Shown: positions 25,421 to 35,050 of the stretch, one piece after another
How the letters are laid out: the number at the start of each line of letters is the position of its first letter
Position numbering within the stretch: the first letter of the stretch is position 1
NCBI RefSeq assembly: GCF_945859705.1
Contig: NC_079135.1
Coordinates: forward strand, 126,412,551 to 126,476,550
Direction: 5' to 3'
DNA from: Episyrphus balteatus
Lineage: Eukaryota; Arthropoda; Insecta; Diptera; Syrphidae
Length of the DNA: 64,000 nt
The notes under the pieces: generated by a model
Told to the model about the DNA's origin: nothing
Database searches by the model: none
Seen by the model: the letters and a program-made list of their open reading frames with translations, nothing else
Translations under genes and position numbers: made by a program

Positions 25421-27408
25421 CCGGGTTAAATGAGAATTTTCTTTTCTTTTGTCATTAAATATTAATTCTGCTCTTTTGTTTTTTTTTTTGTTTTTCATTT
25501 TTTTAAATTTTTTATTCTGAGTAGTGCAACTGTGGATGCATGGATGGAAAACGAAAAGAATATAAAAAAAAAAAATCAAAGTAAATATACATTCAAAAGA
25601 AAATGAATAAAAAAAATTGTGTTCGAAGTAAATTATATCAGTGTGTGAGTTAAGTTTGCATTTCAAGTTTTTTTTTAATTTTTACTTTTACAATGAAAAA
25701 TACAAAAATTCCTTACGGGTTCTGTTGTCAGATGCTCTTGGACAGATAAGCTTTTGAGCTAGAGTATAATAGTTTAGTTAAAGAAAATTTTATTTTAAGC
25801 AAAATGAAAATGCAACATTAATTTTTAAATTTATGTAATTTGGCTGGGGCCTCACGTTGGGCACCACTTTTTAATAAAGACTTCAGATTTGAAACGAATA
25901 CGATGCTAAAACTACAATGCATTTATTTATGCTGCACAATATATTCAAAATCATTACTTCCAAGAGTTCATAATTATATATAATGTGGACTAGCATTGGG
26001 CGCCAAATAATAATTGATTTGAACAAAATTATTGTTAAGGGGAAACATTTTTTTTTTGTGATCGTAGGGGGCTTTCTTCAATCCTGGCGTACTTTAGTTA
26101 AGTTGCAGAACTTTAGGGTACATGGAAATGGAACATGCATTTTCAATTGCTATAGTTTTTTTTTACGTTGGGCGCCACTTTGTAGTGCTTTGGCCTGGAA
26201 GGTGTGTTATCCAGAGCGATCTATTAAGTAAATTGTGTTTTAAACAAGATATTCTTTAATTTCATAAACAAATCGTGGCGTTGGGCGCCATTTATTTATT
26301 TTCTTGTCTTAAATGAAGAATTATAAGCCTTTACTTACTTTAAATCTACTATTTTTTATTATTTAAGATGATCAAATAGAAATATTCGCTTTTGGTTCTG
26401 ACTCTCATTAAGCTTTTACCATTTTTTGGGCGCCACTTTTACAAAACTTTTAAAAATACTTAATGGGACTGGTTTATTAATTCTCAAAGTTTTTCCTTAT
26501 TTCACTTCCAAATTAGTGGAAAACAGTGTACCAATGTCTTAAACGGTAGGTGAAATTTATATTGGAACACTGACCGGTTATCCAAAGTAAAAGCAACGTT
26601 AGGTTTCGATTAAAAATTAGACTGTTAACCGCACAAAAATTTTGCCTGGGATGCATTCTTCTCTATTCAGATATCTTTCGTTCTTTTTCTGCGACACATT
26701 TGGTTTTCACGGCCTTTGTTTTCTGGAATATCCATTTGGAGATGCTAATTTGTATAAACGTCAAAGAAGCACAGCTTGTGGGCATTTTTAAATAGACTTT
26801 TCAATTTAAGCTCAGTTTGATTTCTATTTCTGGTCTCTTAAAACTATCGTTTAATATTTACTTTAAACGTTTGTATGTTTTTCATTTAGCAAATTATAAT
26901 AGTTATACTGAAATAGGTTAGTGTTGGGCGCCATTTTTTAATTCTTAAAGTTCTTTTCAAAATGTGACTTTCTAACATGTACCTGCTAATCATTTCAAAA
27001 CCATATTTGTGCGTGTGTTGGTTAGATTGGGAGCAACATTAGATCCGCACCCTTATTAATGAGAGATTTAATATTCAGGAACTTAACATTAAAATTGAAT
27101 ATCCCCGAGTAAAACAATTTCGTTAGAATCTTACTTTTTTTTCGAAATTGGCTTTACAACATATCCTTTTTAAATAATGTGAGCATTGCTCTTTCGACTC
27201 CTAATATAATATTTTCAAATGACTTCTTTGTTTATTTTTAAGGACTTCTTTGTTTATTTCTCTTCGTAGCATTGGGCGCCATTTAAGAATTTAATCTAGT
27301 ACAGAGTAGTTGTTGAATCTATATGATTTATTATTTTTCTAACTCTCGTCCGAATGTGTCTTCCAATTAAATCAGTTAAAATCAATGGTAACACTAATTT
27401 TAGAAAGA
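25421..27408. other. AT-rich DNA carrying motif copies
   Basis: No gene supported. It holds plus-strand cores at 25996, 26168, 26281, 26426, 26924 and 27272, and the one-mismatch copy at 25857. The last reads GGCCTCACGTTGGGCACCA, matching the tRNA-Lys 3' end beyond the core. Confidence 0.5.
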
Positions 27409-27902
27409 ACACTAGCCCAAAAAATTAAGGGAACAAAAAAAAAATTGTGATTTTTTAGTGATTTTCTGTATCTGCTGTATCTCAATTAAAAATTATCGTA
27501 TCATGACAAAACAAAAAGCATGTGAAAGCTACATTCATCTGGTTTTAGGAATAGCTAAATCTTTGGAGCTTAATATTTTATTTCTAATGGTAAAATCGCT
27601 AAATCTTTGGAATTGTTCAAATACCGAAATTTTCAATTTTTTTTTGTTTTGACTTTTCTCTCAAAAAAGTGGAAACATTTTTTGCGATAAAATGATTATT
27701 ATTAAATTGGAAAATTTTGGTATTTGAAAAAATTCCAAAGATTTAGCTATTTTACCATTAGAAAAAAATATTTAGTTTTAAAACTTAAAAACTAGATGAA
27801 TGTTGATTTCACATGCTTTTTGTTTTCTCATGATACAATCATTTTCAACTATCACTAAGAAAGCACATTTTTTTTTGTTCCCTTAATTTTTTTGGCTAGT
27901 GT
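27409..27902. mobile_element. 494-bp inverted-repeat element
   Basis: The left end ACACTAGCCCAAAAAATTAA and right end (complement ACACTAGCCAAAAAAATTAA) are inverted copies, followed by GGGAACAAAAA on both sides. Inverted similarity continues inward, with AAGCATGTGAAAGCTACATT against its diverged partner. The right side ends in TA; the left has AA, possibly a mutated TA. End sequence and TA point to a Tc1/mariner-type MITE. The internal frame at 27458-27652 has no recognisable domain. Confidence 0.75.
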
Positions 27903-29029
27903 ATTTTGGGGTAGATAGAGCGATATTTAGGATGTAAAATTTTTCTTGGACGTTGGGTAAATCTTCTTTCCTTTTCAATGGCCAGATGTTTAAGTGCCGC
28001 TCTAAACTCGAACACCATTTTTGTAACAGTTCTTTTCCTATACCACTTTAACTTTTATTCCGGTTTATTGCATTTTGATTTTTTTTTTTTTTCTAGTTAA
28101 TATTATCTCTGGTCATATAACATAATCCTAATAATGATCAAACGGTGACGATTTCTTGTTTTTCCAAATAAATCATCGTTTTTCAATATATGCAGATCAT
28201 CGTTCTGATTGCTTGCGGACTCGTTGTTCGCCATTTTTTTTTTTTTTTTTTAGAATTGTACAGTAGAAAACAATTTCTTACTTTCAATTTAATTTAATAT
28301 ACTTTAAATGACTTTATGTTTATAAAACTCAATTTTTTGTTACAGATAAAAATTAATGAATTGATTAGTGTTCGGCGCCATTTTTTCAAGAACGATTTCC
28401 CACTCGATTTTCAAAATTAATTTCACAAATAAATCATTAAAAAACAAAGATTGTGACATAACGTTGGGCGCCATTTATACTGTTAAAACAATCGCTATCT
28501 TATTAAAACTTTAAATAAAAGCCATAAATCTTAAGGAAAAAAACATCGTCAATCTTCGCTTCTAAATTAAAATAATAAATCCTCAAGTTACTTACAATGT
28601 AATCTTGAATGTAGACAAAAAAAAAACTGATAAACACAATTCTATGAATTAATTTAAATCCTAAAAATCAGTTATCTGAATCGCCCTCAAATATAAAAAA
28701 AAAGAAATATAAAAATCAACACTTGTAGGCAAATCAATTATTGCAAAATCTATCCCCCCCTTCACCCCCAGGGACCACTTGACATTGAATTCATTTCAAA
28801 GACATAGAACTATTTGGTACGTGTTTTGTTGCCCTTAACCCCATAATCCTTAAAGGATGTTTCTTTTATTTTACACAAAAAACTTCCTTCATCTCACTTT
28901 TCCCTTTTAACAAAAAAAAAGAAAACATTAAAAAGACATGTTTTTTATACCGCCAACAACAAATATTACACAACAAAAAAAATGCAATAAAAAACAACCC
29001 AAAATCATACCCCTTCACACTTTATATAG
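27903..29029. other. AT-rich DNA; no gene seen
   Basis: No gene supported. Motif copies are at 28371 (one mismatch) and 28464, with A and T homopolymers elsewhere. Confidence 0.45.
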
Positions 29030-29960
29030 AGACTCGCTGGAATAGGTACTAGCAACAACACACTTCGCCACCAGCTTTTGTCAATAAACAATAAACACCC
29101 TTCCCGGCCATTATCTTAATCACCGAGACAATAATAATTTGTAACCCATCTTCTCCTCGACTTCTTTTTACCATCATGGCCAGGGCTAGCACGAGCAGGG
29201 GAGCACCCTTCCCGCAGTCGTGCTCCTGAATCTTGTGTACTTGTGTGCTTATGCAAAAGTGCTTCTTTATCCATCTCCAACAGCAACAACAACAACAACG
29301 AACGTGTCGCCACCGTCTTCGTCTCGTGTCGGAGAATCATCATCGTCCTTGTCCTCATCCAGAAAAACCAATAAACAGGATTCATTTCGTTCAAGAGATA
29401 TAGAAAACACAAGCAACACTCTCGACTCTTTCCCAGAGGGATGGGGCGTATAACGGTGTGGTGGGAGATGATATCACGAGCAACAGTATCTATCTCCATG
29501 TTGACTGATAAACTGTTTCGTGTGAGAGAGGGTAGATGTGTGACGAAAGAGAGGTGGGGTTTGACAAATAGAAAGAACAACACTCAAAAAGCGATTTCAA
29601 TGAAATCATGACATGACCTTTACAACGAAGGCAACCAAAATATCAATTTAATTCAACTCCACGCATCTAAGGGGATCTCGGGCAAGGGCGGGCGGGCGGT
29701 TCGGTACGGAGACGATTAACCATGACAAGCATAAAAGCTATAACAGGGAGTCGTGTGTTCTTCATTGCTCTCTATGAGTTTAAATGTATTAGTTAAAGAT
29801 TCTCCCACACTTTAAGAATGTATTTGTGGGGGTTCTTGTCAAAAAGAGCGATTGAAAATGAGAGTCGAGTCGACTCGCTCGAAATCAAGCTACAACAAAC
29901 TCACTCAATGTGAATTAGTGCAAATATACAGAAGCAGAGAGACAAACGTCAGAGCCATCT
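29030..29960. promoter_or_regulatory. GC-richer island; candidate regulatory or 5' region
   Basis: The stretch is much less AT-rich than its surroundings, with CAACAACAACAACAACG (about 29284-29300), GAGA-like tracts near 29525-29555 and GGGCGGGCGGGCGGTTCGG (about 29685-29703). A 155-codon minus-strand frame (29116-29583) crosses it, but its leucine run comes from the CAACAA repeat and no domain is visible, so I do not call it a gene. Confidence 0.3.
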
Positions 29961-31248
29961 GCAGTCTTTTAAAACAATTATGTTGTATTACTTATGAGAT
30001 AATAGTGCACACATTTTTTTTTTTTTTGCTATTTTTTGCAGAGTGCACTTTGAGGGGCGGTACAAAAAAGAACCTTTTAAACGCACTCATTTTTGTGTTT
30101 TGTATCAGGTCCGTTACTCTGGATCTGGTATCTCTTTTGCATCAATTATTGCGTACTCAATTCTCAACATTTTCAAACATCATTGACTTGGAATGGGTAA
30201 TTGGTTGAGTTAACTATTTTTTTTATTTTTTTTTTTAATAAAATGATTGAAAATGAGTAATGTTCTACAGCATGCGCGATAGAAGTAGATAAAAATAATT
30301 TTCATACACACAATCAACAAACATAAGAAAACGTATAAGAAGAACGTGGGAGGGGGATGGATGGATGATTATATTGTTGATGGTATAAATCAGCATAGAA
30401 ACACACAAGAACAAAAATGAAATGGCAATCATAAATAAACTTATAAGAAATACAACAACAAAAAAAAAAAAGAAATGAATTAATGAAAAGTGAGTGTGCA
30501 AGCAGGAAGAAGAATTGCAATATTGCATGAGAGTGTAATGATGATTTATGATGGAATTGCCAGGTATGAAAGAAATGAAATAGCAATTCTCTTACTCATT
30601 TTTAAAATTATTCAATCATAACAAATGGATTCTAAGATGCATAAAACAGACAGATAGAAGTAAATATCATTTAAATTATAAATCATTAAAAAATACACTT
30701 TTAGACAAATGTTGGGCGCCATTTTTACTGGGAATTGAGGGATTTTTTTATCTGTTTCAAATTCGAGAGCAACCCACCAGAAGGGTTGCTCTCAGATACT
30801 GAAACGGTCATGATTCTTTAAATACGAAATGCGTTGGGCGCCATTTTTTTATAGGTATGTAGAGTTTTGGTCCTATTTTTCTGGTTTGAACAAAATTATA
30901 TGTTCTATAAACGATAATAAAAATAAAATTGTTTAATTTGTTCTTTTCATCACGAAAAAGTATATTTATAGTAATTGATAAGTTTTGGACGCCATTATTG
31001 CAAGAATACTAAAGTTTTAAAATTAAAGTACAAAGTTTTTAAATTTCGAATTCTTAACTTTTTTTGTAAATTTTTTTTATTTTTATTGTGAAGAGTGAAT
31101 TAATTTCCTTCTATTCAATGGATGGTAGTGTTCTTAATGTGAAGAACACATTGTAATACAGTTAGAAGATGAAGTGTCACTTAACTCCTCATATTGAGTA
31201 CCACTTACTAGACAGTCTGACTGCATTTGTATAAGTCGTCGTACTTTC
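29961..31248. other. AT-rich DNA with motif copies
   Basis: No gene supported. Motif copies are at 30712, 30834 and 30985 (one mismatch). A strong hairpin lies between the first two. Confidence 0.45.
30765..30793. repeat. Perfect 11-bp stem hairpin
   Basis: GAGAGCAACCC and its exact complement GGGTTGCTCTC flank a 7-base loop. Weak pairing continues outward (TTTCA with TGAAA). It sits midway between motif copies at 30712 and 30834. Function unknown. Confidence 0.6.
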
Positions 31249-31680
31249 CAGTAATTTTAGGTTTTATCTGCGGAAAAATTACTACTGGGCTCGATTATGG
31301 TATAGACCTTCGTTACGGCGTTGTTATGAAGATGTGAAAAATCGACATTGATATCGCGTCCGCGTTAGAAGTTATAGAGGTCAAAAGGAAGGTCACGAAA
31401 ATCAGTTTTTCGCATATATCTCGTGACCTGTTGCTCGTAGGTCAATAGGGGTTCGTCATAAAATTATCTACAAATATTGCCTTATGCATTTTTCTGTAAA
31501 TCCAACCTTTTTCGGAATAGAGCTGTTTCAAGCATAGGCATAATACATGATACGTAATAATAGGTTTGTTTTATTTAAGAGTGAATAATTCAGTATTTGA
31601 ATACTGAAAAATACATGTGTAATCTCTTTTGCTTTTTATTAATACGTTTTTATAAGTTTCACTTGTAATCGATATTCAAA

Positions 31681-31747
31681 CTAACTTACTAACTAACTTA
31701 CTAGCTAACTAACTAACTAACTAAGTTGCTTAGCTACTAACTAACTA
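31681..31747 (+). repeat. (AACT)n microsatellite
   Basis: An imperfect CTAA/CTTA tetranucleotide tract, mostly CTAACTAACTAACTAA, inside the large inverted-repeat element. Confidence 0.85.
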
Positions 31748-32232
31748 TTTAATAAAATCTTAGCAATTAATTTTGACCCTCAGGTCAAAGAGACGTTTTG
31801 GTCTCAGGGTAAAAACATTTGAAGATCAAAACACCCCAAATCAATCATATGTCGTTTTCTATTGACGAATCTCAGAATGAGAATTGTGAATCTGACAGCT
31901 GAAAGGGGGGGGGGGTGAAGAGGGGAAATAGTGGTAAAATCTCAGATTTCATGATCTATTTGCGTCTTGAGATTCAAAAAAATGACAAAAAAATGAATCT
32001 GAGATTCAAGAATCTGAATCTGGATTTTTATCAAGATTCACGCATACAAGCACACGCACTTTCACACACACTCCTCTGTTTGACATTTGTCTGAACATTT
32101 GTTGTTGTTTTATTTTTTTTTATACACTGAGCCAAAAAACAACGTAAAATCAATCTAAACCACTTTGAATCAATGGAAAATCACTACATTTTTAGCCTAA
32201 AGTGGAAAATGATTGAATCAAAGTAGCACACT

Positions 32233-32298
32233 TTAAATCAAAGTTGTTCACACATTAAATCAAAGTTGTTCACACATTAAATCAAAGTTGTTCACACA
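32233..32298 (+). repeat. Three exact copies of a 22-base tandem repeat
   Basis: The unit begins TTAAATCAAAGTTGTT and ends CACACA, repeated three times without change. Such uniformity suggests a recent expansion. Confidence 0.9.
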
Positions 32299-32328
32299 TT
32301 AAAAAAATAAAAAAAGTAAAACTTGCAT

Positions 32329-32400
32329 CCGCTGGGGATCGAACCTGCTATACCTGGGTTGACAAGCTTGTGCTTAACCACTGTGCCATCTCACTTATAA
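32329..32400 (-). repeat. tRNA-like sequence with A and B boxes
   Basis: On the minus strand, TGGCACAGTGG (A box, 32378-32388) and GGTTCGATCCC (B box, 32335-32345) are 32 bases apart, the spacing of a real tRNA. The T-stem pairs poorly and no sound acceptor stem is visible. It is therefore called a tRNA-derived SINE or relic rather than a tRNA gene. Confidence 0.65.
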
Positions 32401-33152
32401 AAATTGATGTGACAAACTGTAAGTTAAGCATAGGACGACTTTTTAGAAAATTAATGAATATATTTTTCACCATTGATTCAATGTAGAACGGATTAAAAAT
32501 TACTATGCGTTTTTTCTCTGGGTGTACACATAGATTTCGTACACAATTACAAAACTAGATTTCATATTCTATTTGCAGTGGAAAATCTGAAATTTTTACA
32601 CAAAAATCTCAAAAGTCAATAGAAAACGACATTAGACTACTTCTAAGAGTCATATCGTCTGAGAAACCAGAAAAGTGTGTAACTCCATTTTAGCAAATTT
32701 TATAGGAGATCAAAAAAAAAACAAAATCGTTTTGAAGGCATTTGTATGAGTTTTCATTTTCTAATTTGCTAATAAAATAAAAACTATGAACTTTAAGGGG
32801 ATTATCAGTTTAAGGAACGGTAGATATAAGGTTTGTCTAACAGTAGGCATTCAAATCTAATTTTCAGAAAATTTGGAGTTACACACTTTTCTGGTTTCAC
32901 CGATGATATCGATACTTTGAACACACCCCTATTTCCATAGACCCCTATTGACCTCCGAGCAACAGGTCACGAGATATATGCGAAAAACTGATTTTCGTGA
33001 CCTTTTGACCTCTATAACTTCTAACGCGGACGCGATATCAATGTCGATTTTTCACATCTTCATAACAACGCCGTAACGAAGGTCTATACCAAAATCGAGC
33101 CCAGTAGGAATTTTTCCGCAGATTGGGGTAAAAAAAATGCCTAAAATTACTG

Positions 33153-33647
33153 GGCTACTACCATTTTTTGTACTCAGTGGCATCTTGGGCTAAGCTAAGT
33201 CCTAAGGTATTATAGATCGCGTACACTAAAACCAACTATTCGGACAATTGTCTTGTTCATATACATTCCTTTCAATCTCGGACACTTCGTCGTTTAATTA
33301 ATGGTTAGAAGCTTTGCACAAACAAAATGGGTCACACCAATGAAGGGCTTGTGTCTAACAACTCTCAACTATTCTTGTGAGTACCCCTGAAAAAAATGTC
33401 GAAGCGGTGAAGGCTGTATTTGTAAAATCGACTTTTCTATCTTTCTTCCTCCGCACTTGGCTGAACATTATTCGCATTCGAATCAACTATTTACTCTAAT
33501 GCTAAAAATAGAAAAAAAAACTATTACATTTTGTTCTTCTGTCTTCCACGTTGGGCGCCATTTATAGAATTCAACTAAATGGCACGTCTTGGAGTAAAGT
33601 TAAAACAAATAATTATGAAACTGTTCGTGAATAAAAGAGTTTTAGTC
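33153..33647. other. Non-coding DNA
   Basis: No gene supported. The rightmost exact motif core is at 33551-33560. Around 33353-33388, ACAACTCTCAACTATTCTTG resembles sequence next to the SINE near 9320-9345, so a SINE tail may lie here. Confidence 0.4.
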
Positions 33648-34884
33648 CGGGCGGCCACTGCAGAAACGCTCAACTCATCGAGCTAAAGAAAATTTCAAAT
33701 GGGAAGTGAAAGAGGGCTATTAGTAGTTACGAAAACCATAGGTCTTCCCGTTCGCATCCTGGCACGATTGGCGTGGTAAAGTGCAATGTGCATCTCATAG
33801 AGTTAAAAGACAATATTGGTGTCAAATTAAAGGTGATATTGTCAGCTATCAAAATTCAGAGGTCTTCCGGGCGAAAGTCTGGCAGTTTTGTACTGCAGCC
33901 CGTTTTAAGGTTAGAAGCGATGAAAGTGAGTTTTTTCATAAAGTCTTGTTTTTTCGTATTTTGGTGGATGAGTTAAGGAGTTTTTTCACTATAAAATAAA
34001 AATATGAGTTATTAGCATTTAAATATAAAACGATGTTTTGGAAAATGCTTGATAGTTTATTAACAATGACCCAAAGTATATGCAAAACTACGAATAATTC
34101 ACGAAAAAGTCTCAAATAATACGCTGCGCCCCTTACAACTTACCGAATTAAAAGGCGAATTTAATTTCAAATTAAAGCTAATAATGTCTTTTTTTGAAAA
34201 CCAGAGGTCTTCCAAGCCAAAAATTGGAAGTTAGGTCACGCAGCTTGTTTTAAGGTTAGGAGCGTTTTTTACTTAAAACGTTCACCCAAGCTGGGGGGTG
34301 AAATGTCAAGATGTGGCTTGGAAGACCTCTGGTTTTCAAAAAAAGACATTATTAGCTTTAATTTGAAATTAAATTCGCCTTTTAATTCGGTAAGTTGTAA
34401 GGGGCGCAGCGTATTATTTGAGACTTTTTCGTGAATTATTCGTAGTTTTGCATATACTTTGGGTCATTGTTAATAAACTATCAAGCATTTTCCAAAACAT
34501 CGTTTTATATTTAAATGCTAATAACTCATATTTTTATTTTATAGTGAAAAACTCCTTAACTCATCCACCAAAATACCAAAAAACAAGACTTTATGAAAAA
34601 ACTCACTTTCATCGCTTCTAACCTTAAAACGGGCTGCATGACAAAACTGCCAGACTTTCGCCCAGAAGACCTCTGAATTTTGATAGCTGACAATATCACC
34701 TTTAATTTGACACCAATATTGTCTTTTAACTCTATGAGATGCACATTGCACTTTACCACGCCAATCGTGCCAGGATGCGAACGGGAAGACCTGTGGTTTT
34801 CGTAACTACTAATAGCCCTCTTTCACTTCCCATTTGAAATTTTCTTTAGCTCGATGAGTTGAGCGTTTCTGCAGTGGCCGCCCG
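33648..34884. mobile_element. 1237-bp palindromic foldback element
   Basis: Arms of about 570 bp (33648-34219 and 34313-34884) are near-perfect inverted copies around a spacer of about 93 bases. The ends are CGGGCGGCCACTGCAG and its complement. Shared blocks include GCACGATTGGCGTGGTAAAG and CCAGAGGTCTTCCAAGCC. Matching chance peptides occur on opposite strands (33781-33999 plus, 34539-34751 minus). I found no convincing target duplication, so the outer limits may be off by a few bases. No transposase is present. Confidence 0.85.
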
Positions 34885-34949
34885 CTCTATTTAATAAATA
34901 TACCATCGTCAAGGTCTATGGGCAAGTTTTTAGATGGGAAAGGTCATAT

Positions 34950-35050
34950 ATATTCAAAAAAAAAAAAACATTTTGAGTAAACAAGACTGGATTCGAACCC
35001 TTAGGGCCCAGAGTATTTACCGTTTTATAAAAGCAATTTCTCGAAAATGA
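34950..35050 (-). repeat. tRNA-like B box with Pol III-type terminator
   Basis: On the minus strand a perfect B box, GGTTCGAATCC (34988-34998), is followed about 20 bases later by a run of 12 T, which would stop RNA polymerase III. The A box is degenerate. Likely a SINE or tRNA relic. Confidence 0.45.

Larger units (their letters stand above)
32125..32524. mobile_element. 400-bp MITE with TA flanks
   Basis: The left end CACTGAGCCAAAAAAC and right end (complement CACCCAGAGAAAAAAC) form an imperfect 16-base inverted repeat. TA lies just outside both ends (32123-32124 and 32525-32526), typical of Tc1/mariner-type MITEs. A 22-base tandem repeat and a tRNA-like block lie inside. Confidence 0.6.
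31849..32632. mobile_element. Nested inverted-repeat element
   Basis: ATGTCGTTTTCTATTGAC at 31849-31866 is matched by an exact inverted copy at 32615-32632. Inside lie a G11 run (about 31905-31915), repeated AATCTGAGATTC-like sequence and the MITE at 32125. No clear target duplication was found. It is interpreted as an element inserted into the larger palindrome. Confidence 0.55.
31249..33152. mobile_element. Large inverted-repeat element with nested insertions
   Basis: The outer arms, about 31249-31470 and 32930-33152, are inverted copies with ends CAGTAATTTTAGG. Shared blocks include GGTATAGACCTTCGTTACGG against its complement, and GGTCACGAGATATATGCG. Small indels separate the arms. The roughly 1.45-kb interior holds another inverted pair (31849-31866 with 32615-32632), a MITE, a tandem repeat and a tRNA-like segment. 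No target duplication could be identified. It is non-coding. Confidence 0.75.
15083..33560. repeat. Dispersed array of a 15-bp motif, YRTTGGGCGCCAYTT
   Basis: The core TTGGGCGCCA occurs exactly 20 times in the window, all in this interval. Plus strand: 15083, 15137, 24273, 24302, 25996, 26168, 26281, 26426, 26924, 27272, 28464, 30712, 30834, 33551. Minus strand: 21070, 21154, 21316, 21457, 23318, 24249. One-mismatch copies are at 16423(-), 25857(+), 28371(+), 30985(+) and 39142(-). Eighteen of twenty continue as YTT after CCA, and nineteen have a purine just before TTGGG. Flanks beyond that differ, so these are not copies of one long repeat. GTTGGGCGCCA equals the 3' end of tRNA-Lys(CUU) with its CCA tail. 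Function is unknown. Confidence 0.85.

Noticed and set aside
25256..25666. 136-codon minus-strand frame
   Set aside because: Phenylalanine/lysine-rich translation of T and A runs, with no conserved block.
29116..29583. 155-codon minus-strand frame
   Set aside because: No domain. Its leucine run comes from a CAACAA repeat, and an overlapping frame exists on the other strand.
32329..32400. Functional tRNA gene
   Set aside because: Box spacing is right, but T-stem and acceptor pairing fail.
15083..33560. Pho/YY1 (GCCAT) Polycomb sites
   Set aside because: Many copies read GCCAC instead of GCCAT, so the Pho core is not the conserved feature.
15083..33560. CRISPR-like array
   Set aside because: Spacing is irregular, from tens of bases to several kilobases, both orientations occur, and the DNA is animal.
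33773..34759. Matching peptides on opposite strands
   Set aside because: Also mirror translations of palindrome arms.
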